A stretch of DNA of 64,000 bases from JAEUIE01 sp035430005. GTDB lineage: Bacteria > Planctomycetota > Planctomycetia > Gemmatales > HRBIN36. Both the position numbers and the translations under genes were made by a program. Shown in pieces: positions 47,544 to 56,534 of the stretch. The notes under the pieces were generated by a model. The model had not been told where the DNA came from. It saw nothing but the letters and a program-made list of their open reading frames with translations, and ran no database searches. The number at the start of each line of letters is the position of its first letter. The first letter of the stretch is position 1. The stretch is taken from the NCBI GenBank assembly GCA_035430005.1, contig DAOMFV010000006.1, positions 13,905 to 77,904 on the forward strand. Direction: 5' to 3'.

Positions 47544-48593
47544 ATGACTGTTACCTTCAAATCTTGCACGGCCGAGGGGTTAAGTACACAACTGGCCCAC
47601 GTAGGTGTCGATCTGACCCTGGCCCGCCGGCTGCAGGCGGCAGTGGTGCGCAGCAATGGCCCGGTGCCAACTCATTTGGACCAGGTCTCCAGGTATAAGC
47701 TGGAAGCGGTTCGACTGGCGACGAACATCCCGGTATTGAAGATCGTCGATAAACGCACTTCACCCACCGATGGCTTCACCAAGTATGTCTTTCATGGTGA
47801 GGATGACCAAGGTTTCGAGGCGGTTCGCATCCCCCTGGTACATCGTCCCGGCAAGGAGAAGTACATCATCTGCGTCAGCTCGCAGGTGGGATGCGCCATG
47901 GGCTGTACCTTCTGTGCTACAGGCCGCATGGGGTTCAAGCGAAACCTGCAGACGTGGGAGATGGTCGATCAGGTAATGCGGATCAAGGCCGAATCAGAGT
48001 ACCCCATCGGCGGCGTGGTCTTCATGGGGATGGGCGAGCCGTTCTTGAACTATGACCGTGTGATCGCCGCAGCGGGGATCATGTGCGAACCAGTGGGATT
48101 AAGCATTTCAGCGAAGGCGATCACGATCTCTACGGTGGGTATCGTACCCATGATTCGGCGCTTTACTGCTGAAGGGCACCCGTATCGATTGATCGTGTCT
48201 CTAACGTCGGCAACGTCGGCCAAGCGGAAGCAGTTGTTCCCGGTGGAAGAATTGTTTCCCCTTGATGAATTGATCGCAGCAGTGCGTGAATATCAAGCGA
48301 GCAGGGGGGATCGAGCCACATTAGCGTGGACCATGCTGCGTGGGGTGAACACCAACAAAGAAGATGCTCAGCAGTTGGCTGACTTGGTTAAGGGAATGCC
48401 CATCCGTCTCGATTTGATTGATGTCAATGATACGACGGGGAAGTTCGAGCCGCCGAACATGGAAGAGTTGTCGCAGTTTCGGGATCATCTGGATGAGTTC
48501 CTGGGCCAACCGGTCGTGAGACGTTACAGCGGCGGGGCCGATGTGCATGCGGCGTGCGGGATGCTGGCAGCGGTAACGGGAGCAACAGCTTAG
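47544..48593 (+). CDS. rlmN: 23S rRNA (adenine-2503-C2)-methyltransferase (radical SAM), RlmN-like
   Basis: 349 aa. The radical SAM cluster is SSQVGCAMGCTFCATGRMGF (CxxxCxxC). Other family features are VVFMGMGEPFLNYDRVIAA, ISTVGIVPMIRRF and the C-terminal Cys in GGADVHAACGMLA, used for the methyl-transfer mechanism. RlmN methylates A2503 of 23S rRNA and A37 of some tRNAs. The N-terminus KSCTAEGLSTQLAHVGVD is divergent from the E. coli form, so a Cfr-like or RlmN-like paralogue is not excluded. Confidence 0.88.
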   Translation: MTVTFKSCTAEGLSTQLAHVGVDLTLARRLQAAVVRSNGPVPTHLDQVSRYKLEAVRLATNIPVLKIVDKRTSPTDGFTKYVFHGEDDQGFEAVRIPLVHRPGKEKYIICVSSQVGCAMGCTFCATGRMGFKRNLQTWEMVDQVMRIKAESEYPIGGVVFMGMGEPFLNYDRVIAAAGIMCEPVGLSISAKAITISTVGIVPMIRRFTAEGHPYRLIVSLTSATSAKRKQLFPVEELFPLDELIAAVREYQASRGDRATLAWTMLRGVNTNKEDAQQLADLVKGMPIRLDLIDVNDTTGKFEPPNMEELSQFRDHLDEFLGQPVVRRYSGGADVHAACGMLAAVTGATA

Positions 48594-48654
48594 CCATGAG
48601 CGAATGATGAATGAGACTCTCTCTAATTAGACTGCATTAAGTTCAATAGACGGC

Positions 48655-48660
48655 TATAAT
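48655..48660 (+). promoter_or_regulatory. Consensus -10 box upstream of the MacA-type operon
   Basis: A perfect TATAAT lies 35 bp before ATG 48696 in a 102-bp gap after rlmN. No good -35 hexamer was seen at 16-18 bp spacing, so the promoter call rests on the -10 match and its position. Confidence 0.35.
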
Positions 48661-48695
48661 ACAAGCATCTCACCTGCTGTTCTGTAGAGCTTTCC

Positions 48696-50123
48696 ATGCA
48701 AAAAATCCTCCTTCTCCTTGGCGTGCTGGCACTGGGTGGCGCCGGCTACTGGTATTGGCAACGGGGCAATGGCACCACGGTCTACTATCGAACGGCAACG
48801 CTCGAACGGGGCGATCTTCGGGTGGGCATCAATTCCACTGGCACCCTCGAACCGGAAGAAGTAGTGGATGTTGGCGCTCAAGTAGCCGGGCAAATCATCA
48901 CCTTGGGGGTAGACCCGCGTGAGAAGAACCGGATCATCGACTATGGTTCGCCGGTGAACGAAGGCACCATCCTGGCACGGATCGAAGATTCCATTTATCA
49001 GTCTCAGGTCAATTCAGCCAAGGCACTCTACGACCAATCGCTGGGTCAGGTTACTTCGAGCGAAGCACAGGTACAACAAGCCGAGGCCAACATCAAGCGT
49101 GCTGAGGCTGATCTTTTGACGTCCCAGGCGAAGCTCTTTCAAACGGATCGAGACTGGACACGATATCAGAAACTGGCCAAGCAAAGCCCTGGTGCGGTTT
49201 CCGACGCAGATTACGACCTGGCGGAATCAGCGTACAAGACAGCCAAAGCCAGCGTCGCCGTCGGCGATGCAGCCATAGCTCAGGCCAAGGCTACGCTGGC
49301 TGATGCCAAGGCCAATGTCATCAAAGCCAAGGCAGCCGTCGGCGATGCCAAAGCAAACCTCGACCGAGCTGAGACCAACCTGGGTTATTGCACGATCAAA
49401 TCGCCGGTCAAGGGTGTCATTATTGATCGCCGTGTCAACGTCGGGCAAACCGTGGTATCCAGTTTGAACGCGCCCAGTCTTTTTCTCATCGCCAAAGATC
49501 TGACCAAGATGCAGGTCTGGTCGTCGGTCAATGAAGCGGATGTCGCACAGATCAAGTCAGGGCAGAAAGTGCGGTTCAGCGTCGATGCACATCCGGGCCA
49601 GAGCTTCGTGGGAGTTGTAGCACCCGATCAGCCCAGACTAAACGCCAGTATGACCCAGAATGTGGTGACTTACACCGTGGTGGTAAACACCGATAACACC
49701 TCCGGGAAACTGCTGCCGTATCTGACGGCCAATGTCGAGTTTGAGGTCAATAACCGCAGCAATGTCCTTCTGATTCCCAACGGTGCTCTGCGCTGGAAAC
49801 CTAAGCCGGAGTTGATGACTGCCGAAGCTCAAGCCAGCCTGGCTGAAGCGACCCCCGCCAAGCGAAGTCCAGGAAAGACCAAGGGAGAGAAGCCTGTCGA
49901 GAAAGAACGCACCGAATCGGGCATTGTCTGGATTCAGGAAGGCGATCTCTTCCGGGCCGTGCCGGTCAAACTGGGCATGACTGACGGCGTCAGATCCGAA
50001 GTCATCAGCGGCGACCTGCACGAAGGGGACATTGTGACGATTGGTGAAGTCCGAAAAGACCCAGGAAGCGGCGGCACCACAAACCCCTTTGCTCCTCAGT
50101 TCAACAACAACAAGAAGCAATAG
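48696..50123 (+). CDS. MacA-type periplasmic adaptor of an ABC exporter
   Basis: 475 aa. N-terminal membrane anchor (ILLLLGVLALGGAGYWYW) is followed by the lipoyl-like half motif (TGTLEPEEVVDVGAQVAGQI) typical of MacA. A long Ala-rich coiled-coil hairpin (about 105-235) contains runs such as AIAQAKATLADAKANVIKAK. The second lipoyl half is CTIKSPVKGVIIDRRVNVGQ, and a beta-barrel follows. A charged low-complexity insert near 380-405 (TPAKRSPGKTKGEKPVEKER) is unusual. It precedes the ATPase gene by 28 bp. Confidence 0.88.
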   Translation: MQKILLLLGVLALGGAGYWYWQRGNGTTVYYRTATLERGDLRVGINSTGTLEPEEVVDVGAQVAGQIITLGVDPREKNRIIDYGSPVNEGTILARIEDSIYQSQVNSAKALYDQSLGQVTSSEAQVQQAEANIKRAEADLLTSQAKLFQTDRDWTRYQKLAKQSPGAVSDADYDLAESAYKTAKASVAVGDAAIAQAKATLADAKANVIKAKAAVGDAKANLDRAETNLGYCTIKSPVKGVIIDRRVNVGQTVVSSLNAPSLFLIAKDLTKMQVWSSVNEADVAQIKSGQKVRFSVDAHPGQSFVGVVAPDQPRLNASMTQNVVTYTVVVNTDNTSGKLLPYLTANVEFEVNNRSNVLLIPNGALRWKPKPELMTAEAQASLAEATPAKRSPGKTKGEKPVEKERTESGIVWIQEGDLFRAVPVKLGMTDGVRSEVISGDLHEGDIVTIGEVRKDPGSGGTTNPFAPQFNNNKKQ

Positions 50124-50151
50124 GCCTCGCCAACAATAACTTGAATAGAAC

Positions 50152-50877
50152 ATGGACCTCATCCGCATCAACAGTGTGACCAAGACCTATCATCTCGGGG
50201 AGATTGACGTCCCTGTGTTGAAGGGCGTTTCATTGAAAATCGCGCGCGGAGAACTCGTCGCCTTAATGGGAGCTTCGGGTTCAGGCAAAACGACGCTGAT
50301 GAATATCCTTGGCTGCCTGGATCGACCTACCTCCGGCGAGTACATCCTCGACGAGGAATCGGTCGGCTCCATGTCCTCCGATGAGCGGGCGCTGATACGC
50401 AACAAGAAGATCGGTTTCGTTTTCCAGAGCTTCAATCTTCTTCCCCGCACCAGCGCGCTGGATAACGTGATGATGCCGTTAAACTACACCGCCGTGCAAT
50501 TGACCGAGCAGGAATGGAAAAAGCGAGCCCAGACGCTGCTGGCCAGAGTAGGGCTGGGTGAGCGTATGGATCATGAACCATCCCAGCTTTCCGGTGGTCA
50601 GCAGCAGCGCGTTTCCATCGCACGGGCCCTTGTGAACAACCCGCCGCTCGTCCTGGCTGATGAACCCACCGGAGCGCTCGATTCCAAGACCAGCGAGGAA
50701 ATCCTGGCACTCTTCCAGCAACTGAACCGGGAGCAGGGCATCACCGTGATCATCGTCACTCATGATGCCAACGTGGCCAGCCACGCTCAGCGGGTCATCC
50801 GCATCAAAGACGGGTTGATCGAAGATGATAATGCTCAACTGAGCACACAGGCATCCCGCCTCGTGGAGGTCTCATGA
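50152..50877 (+). CDS. MacB-type ABC ATPase (separate subunit)
   Basis: 241 aa. Walker A GASGSGKTTLMN, Q-loop VFQSFNLLPRTS, signature LSGGQQQRVSIARAL, Walker B LVLADEPTGALDS and His VIIVTHDANVA are intact. The sequence is of the MacB/LolD kind; E. coli MacB has the same ATPase fused to its permease, but here the permease is the next gene and overlaps by 4 bases. Tripartite efflux or lipid-export system with the adaptor upstream. Confidence 0.92.
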   Translation: MDLIRINSVTKTYHLGEIDVPVLKGVSLKIARGELVALMGASGSGKTTLMNILGCLDRPTSGEYILDEESVGSMSSDERALIRNKKIGFVFQSFNLLPRTSALDNVMMPLNYTAVQLTEQEWKKRAQTLLARVGLGERMDHEPSQLSGGQQQRVSIARALVNNPPLVLADEPTGALDSKTSEEILALFQQLNREQGITVIIVTHDANVASHAQRVIRIKDGLIEDDNAQLSTQASRLVEVS

Positions 50878-52268
50878 AAGGGTTCTATCGCACATTTCTG
50901 ATGTCGATCAAAGCGCTCAAGCGCAATGTCATGCGTTCTGCGCTCACCACGCTGGGCATCGTCATTGGCGTGGCTGCGGTCATCGCCATGATGGAGATTG
51001 GCAAAGGTTCTTCAACAGCAATGCAGAATACTATCGCCAGTATGGGGGCGAACAATCTGCTGGTTCAACCGGGCACCGCCACCAGCGGCGGCGTGAATTT
51101 TGGCAGCGGCAGCGTGGTGACCCTCACCCCCCAGGATGCGGAGGCCATCAAGGACTGCCCCAGTGTGGCGAACGTGGCTCCTGTTGTTCGCGCCCGTACC
51201 CAGGTGGTGTATGGCAACCGCAACTGGGTGCCTCTCTATATCTACGGCACCACTCCGCAATTCCTCAAGGTGCGCGATTGGGAAAACCTGGACGATGGAG
51301 ACATCTTCACCGAATACGATGTTCGCAACGGAAACAAGGTCTGCCTGCTGGGACGAACCCTGGTGCGTGAATTGTTCCAGGGTGAATCGGCCATCGGCAA
51401 AGAGGTTCGTGTGCAGAACGTCACGTTCCGCGTGATTGGCGTACTGAGCCTCAAAGGGGCGAACATGATGGGGATGGATCAGGATGATATCCTGCTCGCC
51501 CCGTGGACGACGATCAAGTACCGGGTGGCAGGGGTTTCCGCCAGCACCGGCAATCAGAGTGCGGCAGGCGCTGCCGCAGCAGGCTCTTCGACTCAGCCAT
51601 CGATCAATACTCTAAGCCAACTCTATCCCTCGTCATCAACAACTTCTCAACTGTACCCGGCACAGTCGGCGACTCAGGCGGCGGACCGGCCGCAGCCTGT
51701 GAGGTTTACCAATGTCGATCAGATTATGGTGCAGGCTGCATCGACTGAAGAGATACCTTCAGCCATTCGAGAGGTGAATGAGGTACTGCACGAACGGCAT
51801 CATATTCGACCAGGTCAGCCGGACGATTTCAGTGTGCGAGATATGACAGAGATGACGAAGGCGCTTTCTTCGACTTCGAGCTTGATGTCGGGTCTGTTGC
51901 TCTGTGTCGCTCTCATTTCACTGATCGTTGGCGGCGTGGGCATCATGAACATCATGATGGTTTCGGTCACGGAGCGTACCCGTGAGATTGGACTGCGCAT
52001 GGCAGTTGGGGCCAGGGCGAGAGATATTCTGCGTCAGTTTTTGATGGAAGCTGTGGTGCTGTGCCTGTTGGGCGGAATCGTCGGAATAATAATAGGCCGA
52101 GGCGGTTCGATGCTGGTGAACTTGATACTGCGATGGCCGACGGAGCCATCGCTGCTGGCTATTGTCGCCTCGGCAAGCGTTTCGGGTTTGGTGGGGGTGG
52201 CGTTCGGTTACTATCCGGCGTGGAAGGCGTCGAAGCTGGATCCGATTGAGGCACTGAGATACGAGTAG
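50874..52268 (+). CDS. MacB-type ABC permease (FtsX family)
   Basis: 464 aa. It overlaps the ATPase gene by ATGA. One N-terminal helix (SALTTLGIVIGVAAVIAMME) precedes a large periplasmic domain (GANNLLVQPGTATSGGVNFG, EVRVQNVTFRVIGVLSLKG). Three C-terminal helices follow, with the conserved NIMMVSVTERTREIGLRMAV and the ending ASKLDPIEALRYE. A low-complexity insert near 220-270, rich in Ser, Ala and Thr with two SQLYP motifs, lies in the periplasmic domain and is not typical of MacB. Confidence 0.9.
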   Translation: MKGFYRTFLMSIKALKRNVMRSALTTLGIVIGVAAVIAMMEIGKGSSTAMQNTIASMGANNLLVQPGTATSGGVNFGSGSVVTLTPQDAEAIKDCPSVANVAPVVRARTQVVYGNRNWVPLYIYGTTPQFLKVRDWENLDDGDIFTEYDVRNGNKVCLLGRTLVRELFQGESAIGKEVRVQNVTFRVIGVLSLKGANMMGMDQDDILLAPWTTIKYRVAGVSASTGNQSAAGAAAAGSSTQPSINTLSQLYPSSSTTSQLYPAQSATQAADRPQPVRFTNVDQIMVQAASTEEIPSAIREVNEVLHERHHIRPGQPDDFSVRDMTEMTKALSSTSSLMSGLLLCVALISLIVGGVGIMNIMMVSVTERTREIGLRMAVGARARDILRQFLMEAVVLCLLGGIVGIIIGRGGSMLVNLILRWPTEPSLLAIVASASVSGLVGVAFGYYPAWKASKLDPIEALRYE

Positions 52269-52273
52269 CCTGC

Positions 52274-53023
52274 TTACTTCAACATCTTCGCCACTTCGGG
52301 ATAGAAGGGCAACACAAAGACATAACACAACGTGGCGACGCTCGCCAGAAACAGGATGATGAAGAGCAGGTTGCCGACCCACACACCGGCAGCACTGTCG
52401 GCACCACGACTTGAGGCTTGACGGGGTGCAGGAACGATTTCCGGCTGGCGAGTTGGCTCCGGCGCACGGCGAACAGGCTGTTCGAGGTTGAACGGCACCG
52501 TCGGCTGTGTTGATGTGACAGGGACGTTCGCTAATGGATCATTAGCCGGCGTCATGCGTGGCTCCTCGGCAACGTTGTAGATACCAATACTGGGGCCGGT
52601 GTTTCCCCTGGGCTTGGTCTCGATTTGAAGTTGCGACCAGGTTGGCGTCTTAGGGTCATCGGCAGGCATAGCAGTTGGGAATGTGCTGTCCGCCAGCATG
52701 GTTCGCTTGGGCCTGACAGGCAACGCTCCACCCAATTCCTGTAACAATACTTGAGCCTTCGCTGGCGGGAAGTTCTTGCGCAGCTGACTGACATAGGCAA
52801 TGAAATTGGGAGCCTGCATCGCGGCGGCGATATTGTTGTAGGGCTTGATCAGGTGGTTGGGATTGAGCTCCAGTAACCGCTGACGTATTTGTTCGGCTGT
52901 ATTGCCATGACCGGAGCTTTGGGCTGCATCGAGTGCGAGAACGAGGAAACGATCACGCTCCTGGAATTTACCCTGAGAATGGTATGTTTCAGCGATCTGC
53001 TGATAGAGTTCGGTAGGATTCAT
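52274..53023 (-). CDS. TPR-like protein with Pro-rich linker and C-terminal membrane anchor
   Basis: 249 aa, no recognised family. Residues 1 to about 90 are helical and TPR-like (NPTELYQQIAETYHSQGKFQ). Residues about 100-205 are Pro- and Ala-rich and probably disordered (ADDPKTPTWSQLQIETKP, then RRAPEPTRQPEIVPAPRQ). A single C-terminal transmembrane helix (VGNLLFIILFLASVATLCYV) ends in a short tail. Convergent with the MacB gene (5-bp gap). Tail-anchored scaffold proteins of this kind are common in planctomycetes, but a function cannot be given. Confidence 0.7.
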   Translation of the reverse strand: MNPTELYQQIAETYHSQGKFQERDRFLVLALDAAQSSGHGNTAEQIRQRLLELNPNHLIKPYNNIAAAMQAPNFIAYVSQLRKNFPPAKAQVLLQELGGALPVRPKRTMLADSTFPTAMPADDPKTPTWSQLQIETKPRGNTGPSIGIYNVAEEPRMTPANDPLANVPVTSTQPTVPFNLEQPVRRAPEPTRQPEIVPAPRQASSRGADSAAGVWVGNLLFIILFLASVATLCYVFVLPFYPEVAKMLK

Positions 53024-53137
53024 GGAGGAAGCCTTAAATAACGCTGGCAGAATGCTCCAAGATAGTTTACATAATGTTGTTTAAGAGGACGAGGCATACG
53101 CCTCTTCCAGTTACTTACCAGGTTATCGACATCAATT

Positions 53138-53920
53138 ATGTCAGCATCAACGCCATCACAAGTAGTCCTTATCACCGGGGCAACCCGCAGCGTCGGGCTG
53201 CAACTGGCTCGTGAGTTCGCCCAGCGGAATGCCAAATTGATACTTCTCGATCTGCCTTCGGAATCGTGGGAGGGGATCAGTGAGGAACTGACGAAGCTGG
53301 GCGCAAGTGCCGTACACACCGGTATTGCCGATGTCACCAAGCCGCAACAGTTGCAACAGGCAGCGCAGGAAGCGGAGAAGGCCGTCGGACCTGTTGATGT
53401 GCTGATTGCCAACGCAGGAGTGGGTTTAGATACACCTGTTGATCCGTTCAGTTTAGAGAGCATTCATAAGCAGGTTTCCGTCAACTATCTGGGCGTGGCC
53501 AACTCTATTGCAGCTGTGTTGCCTGGGATGATCGAACGCAAGCGTGGACATTTGGTCGCCATCGCCAGTATGTCTAGCTATCGAGGCCTTCCGGGCATGG
53601 CTGGATACTGTTCGAGCAAAGCCGGCGTCGTGGTAATGATGGATAGTTTGCGCGTCGATCTGCGACCGCTGGGCATTACCTGTACAACAGTCAACCCAGG
53701 CTGGATTAACACCGGCGTCATCCACACAATCAAGTCGGCTAAGCCTGGTGTTACGTCGCTGCCGGTCGCAGCGAAGAGGATCGCTTCCGGAATTGCGCGG
53801 AAGCATGAATATATCTGTTTTCCACTGTGGTTGCGCTCACTTTTCATTCTCAACCGTCTTCAGCCGACCAGAACTGGCGACTGGATGCTCGGAAATCTCT
53901 GGAAATGGTTCGGCGGTTAG
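53138..53920 (+). CDS. SDR-family oxidoreductase
   Basis: 260 aa. Nucleotide site VLITGATRSVGLQLAREFAQ (the usual GxxxGxG reads GATRSVG), VLIANAGVG, catalytic Ser in IASMSSYRG, and YCSSKAGVVVMMD with the Tyr and Lys. NPGWINTGVI follows. The C-terminal helix region is basic and hydrophobic (FPLWLRSLFILNRLQP), as in membrane-associated SDRs. Substrate unknown. It precedes the S10 operon by 216 bp and is probably a separate transcript. Confidence 0.83.
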   Translation: MSASTPSQVVLITGATRSVGLQLAREFAQRNAKLILLDLPSESWEGISEELTKLGASAVHTGIADVTKPQQLQQAAQEAEKAVGPVDVLIANAGVGLDTPVDPFSLESIHKQVSVNYLGVANSIAAVLPGMIERKRGHLVAIASMSSYRGLPGMAGYCSSKAGVVVMMDSLRVDLRPLGITCTTVNPGWINTGVIHTIKSAKPGVTSLPVAAKRIASGIARKHEYICFPLWLRSLFILNRLQPTRTGDWMLGNLWKWFGG

Positions 53921-54017
53921 ACCTATCGTGCTGTCTTTTGGACCTGAGCGAAAGTCTATACAGGTCAAGAGGATAGGCACAATGCGATGTTGGCCAACTT
54001 ATTTTTCCTCGAAGTTA

Positions 54018-54045
54018 TTGACACTATGCCAAGCATCCCTAATTT
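54018..54045 (+). promoter_or_regulatory. Possible promoter of the S10-spc operon
   Basis: A perfect TTGACA (54018-54023) is followed after 16 bp by TAATTT (54040-54045), a partial -10. It is 92 bp before the rpsJ start. A short tandem repeat, TGTATCGAT-TGTATCGAC, lies at 54062-54079 downstream. Planctomycete promoter rules are not well known, so this is tentative. Confidence 0.3.
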
Positions 54046-54136
54046 GAACCTTCCGCCATCGTGTATCGATTGTATCGACGCATGGGCGTAACTTGGGGTG
54101 AGAGCGTCCTTTACGTGACGAGAAGCGAGAGACAAC

Positions 54137-54457
54137 GTGGCAGCGGAACGCATTAGAATACGAATGGAAGCATACGATCACTCGGTCCTGGATCAGTCGG
54201 CGATGGATATCGTTGACACTGCCAAGCGAACCGAAGCGGTTGTCCACGGCCCCATTCCTCTGCCCACTCGCGTCGAGCGTTACACGGTAAATCGTTCTCC
54301 CCACATTGATAAGAAGTCTCGTGAACAGTTCGAAATTCGCACTCATAAGCGATTGATCGACATCATGCAGCCGACCGCCAAGACGATTGATGCTCTGAAC
54401 AAGCTCAGTTTGCCAGCGGGCGTTGATATTAAGATCAAAGCGTCCGCAGTTGGCTAA
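54137..54457 (+). CDS. rpsJ: Ribosomal protein S10
   Basis: 106 aa, GTG start. AAERIRIRMEAYDHSVLDQS, VHGPIPLPTRVERYTVNRSP and HKRLIDIMQPTAKTIDALNK are typical of S10 (30S head; NusE in antitermination). It opens the operon. tufA/fusA are not upstream; an SDR gene is there instead. The gene normally found next, rplC, is absent, and only 97 bp separate it from rplD. Confidence 0.96.
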   Translation: MAAERIRIRMEAYDHSVLDQSAMDIVDTAKRTEAVVHGPIPLPTRVERYTVNRSPHIDKKSREQFEIRTHKRLIDIMQPTAKTIDALNKLSLPAGVDIKIKASAVG

Positions 54458-54554
54458 AGACTGTGACGATAACGGAACACCTGACGTGTATGCCGGGCGC
54501 CTCGACTCGCTCGGCTGTATTCGTCTGCAAGCCTCATGAAAAGGCTACAAGGAC

Positions 54555-55214
54555 ATGGCTGATATACTTGCCAAGATGAAACTGGATGTCGTGAACACCA
54601 AGGGTGAAACTGTTGGTGCTGTGGAGATCGACCCCGCTGACTTCGGCGGCAAGATCAACAAGCAGCTCCTGCACGACGTCGTGGTGATGCACGAGGCTAA
54701 CCAACGCGCTGGTACTCATCATACCCTCCGCCGTGGTGAGGTCGCAGGCTCCACCAAGAAGCTCTTCCGCCAGAAGGGCACCGGCAACGCCCGTGTCGGC
54801 ACCCGTCGCACAAACAAGCGTCGTGGTGGTGGTACCACCAAGGGTCCTAAGCCGCGCGATTACGAGTTCCACATGCCCAAGAAGGCTGTGCGGCTCGCCC
54901 GCAAGATGGCTATCCTGAGCAAGTTCCACGATAACGAAGCAGTCATCATCGACACCCTGGCCGGCACTGACGGCAAGACCAAGGCTATGGCGGGCGTCTT
55001 GAAGAACCTCAAACTCAACGGGCAAACACTGCTGATCGGTGTCGCCAACGCTGACGACAAGACCTACAAGTCAGCTCGCAACATCAAGGGTGTGGATTTC
55101 TATCCGGTCGCTGATTTCAACACCTACACCATCCTCAAGCGGAAACGACTGCTTCTAACCAAAGAGGCGCTGGATGCGCTAAAGAAGCCCGCCGCTGTGA
55201 AGGCTGCCAAATAA
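54555..55214 (+). CDS. rplD: Ribosomal protein L4
   Basis: 219 aa. The RQKGTGNARVGTRRTNKRRG loop region reaches the exit tunnel, with the usual order of later helices (MAILSKFHDNEAVIIDTLAG) and DFYPVADFNTYTILKRKRLL. Full length, so absence of L3 upstream is not the result of a fusion. AAGGAC lies just before the ATG. In many bacteria L4 also regulates this operon. Confidence 0.96.
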   Translation: MADILAKMKLDVVNTKGETVGAVEIDPADFGGKINKQLLHDVVVMHEANQRAGTHHTLRRGEVAGSTKKLFRQKGTGNARVGTRRTNKRRGGGTTKGPKPRDYEFHMPKKAVRLARKMAILSKFHDNEAVIIDTLAGTDGKTKAMAGVLKNLKLNGQTLLIGVANADDKTYKSARNIKGVDFYPVADFNTYTILKRKRLLLTKEALDALKKPAAVKAAK

Positions 55215-55226
55215 AGGAAAGCATCT

Positions 55227-55247
55227 CCGGGGGCTAACGCCCGCCGG
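55227..55247. repeat. Short GC-rich hairpin between rplD and rplW
   Basis: GGGC-TAAC-GCCC (55231-55242) flanked by CCGG (55227-55230) and, after one unpaired G, CCGG (55244-55247). It sits in the 59-bp spacer and could modulate translation or mRNA processing. Confidence 0.35.
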
Positions 55248-55273
55248 CTCTTTGCTTGAAGGGACGAAGGAAC

Positions 55274-55597
55274 ATGGCTACGCAGACAACACTCAACACC
55301 GTGGCATACGGGCCGGAACTGGAGCCGTACCAGATCATTCTGCGTCCCCTGGTGACCGAAAAGGGCACGCACCAGTCGACCCGTCACAACGCGTACACAT
55401 TTGAGGTTCACCCCCTTGCAGACAAACTGCAGATCCGCGATGCGATTCAGCAGTTGTTCAAGGTCAAGGTGGTGGCCGTTCGCACGATGAATTGCCTGGG
55501 CAAGCACAAGCGGTTCAAAGGCGCCAAGGGCAAGCTGGCGAACTGGAAAAAAGCCATTGTTCAGCTCGATACCGACGACAAGATCGACTTCATCTAA
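55274..55597 (+). CDS. rplW: Ribosomal protein L23
   Basis: 107 aa from ATG 55274, with AAGGAA seven bases upstream; the frame opens at 55256 but adds only six residues. PYQIILRPLVTEKGTHQST and YTFEVHPLADKLQIRDAIQQ are characteristic of L23, which lies at the tunnel exit and docks trigger factor and SRP. The N-terminal 18 residues form a short extension. Confidence 0.94.
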   Translation: MATQTTLNTVAYGPELEPYQIILRPLVTEKGTHQSTRHNAYTFEVHPLADKLQIRDAIQQLFKVKVVAVRTMNCLGKHKRFKGAKGKLANWKKAIVQLDTDDKIDFI

Positions 55598-55657
55598 GTG
55601 ATAACCCGCACTGACCAGAACGACACTGGGGCAGGGCACTGAAGGATGTAAGCAGAC

Positions 55658-56512
55658 ATGGGCATCAAAGCATTCAAGCCGTACACGCAAAGCCGCCGAC
55701 AGATGACTGTCAGCGACTTCGCTGAAATCACGGACAAGCATCGTAAGCCGGAAAAGTCGCTGCTCGCCCCCTACAAACGGCATGGCGGTCGCAACAATCA
55801 AGGCTACACAACGAGCCGGTTCCGTGGGGGTGGACACAAACGCCGCTATCGTCTCATTGATTTTAAGCGAATCAAGGATGATATGTGGGCCGAAGTGGTC
55901 GCCATCGAATACGATCCGAACCGAAGCTGTCGGATTGCCTTGATCAAGTATACCGATGGCTTGCTCAACTACATCCTGGCCCCCGAAGGCCTCAAGGCCG
56001 GTGACAAGATTCAAAGCGGCGAAACGGCTGAGCCTCGAGTTGGCAATTGCCTTCCGCTGCGTCGTGTGCCACAAGGCATGCAGATTCACAATGTCGAGCT
56101 CATTCCCGGCCACGGCGGCCAGATTGCCCGCTCGGCAGGCACCGCAACAGTGCTGACAGCACGAGAAGGAACCTGGGCACAGATCACGCTTCCGTCCGGT
56201 GAAATGCGTCGTGTTTCGGTCGAGTGCCGTGCCACTATTGGCGAGCTGGGCAATAAAGACCACATGAACATAACGCTGGGTAAAGCAGGCCGCCAGCGAT
56301 GGCTGGGGCGTCGGCCTCACAATCGCGGCACTTCGATGAATCCTGTCGCTCACCCACTGGGTGGCGGCGAAGGACGATCCAAGGGTGGCCGCCACCCCTG
56401 TTCGCCTACAGGAAAGTCGGCCAAGGGTGGCAAGACACGAAACCCCCGGAAGACCTCGAACTCAGCGATCATTCGCCGACGTCCTCCCGGCCCACAATCC
56501 ATACCGAAATAA
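55658..56512 (+). CDS. rplB: Ribosomal protein L2
   Basis: 284 aa, normal length. MGIKAFKPYTQSRRQMTVSD, QGYTTSRFRGGGHKRRYRLI and the C-terminal MNPVAHPLGGGEGRSKGGRH with the His needed near the peptidyl-transferase centre are present. The tail is basic (TSNSAIIRRRPPGPQSIPK). Confidence 0.97.
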   Translation: MGIKAFKPYTQSRRQMTVSDFAEITDKHRKPEKSLLAPYKRHGGRNNQGYTTSRFRGGGHKRRYRLIDFKRIKDDMWAEVVAIEYDPNRSCRIALIKYTDGLLNYILAPEGLKAGDKIQSGETAEPRVGNCLPLRRVPQGMQIHNVELIPGHGGQIARSAGTATVLTAREGTWAQITLPSGEMRRVSVECRATIGELGNKDHMNITLGKAGRQRWLGRRPHNRGTSMNPVAHPLGGGEGRSKGGRHPCSPTGKSAKGGKTRNPRKTSNSAIIRRRPPGPQSIPK

Positions 56513-56534
56513 CCTGGTGGCATAGGATAAGCAC

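Noticed and set aside
55124..56395. 423-codon minus-strand frame over rplD, rplW and rplB
   Set aside because: Antisense to three certain ribosomal genes; an effect of codon bias, no domain seen.
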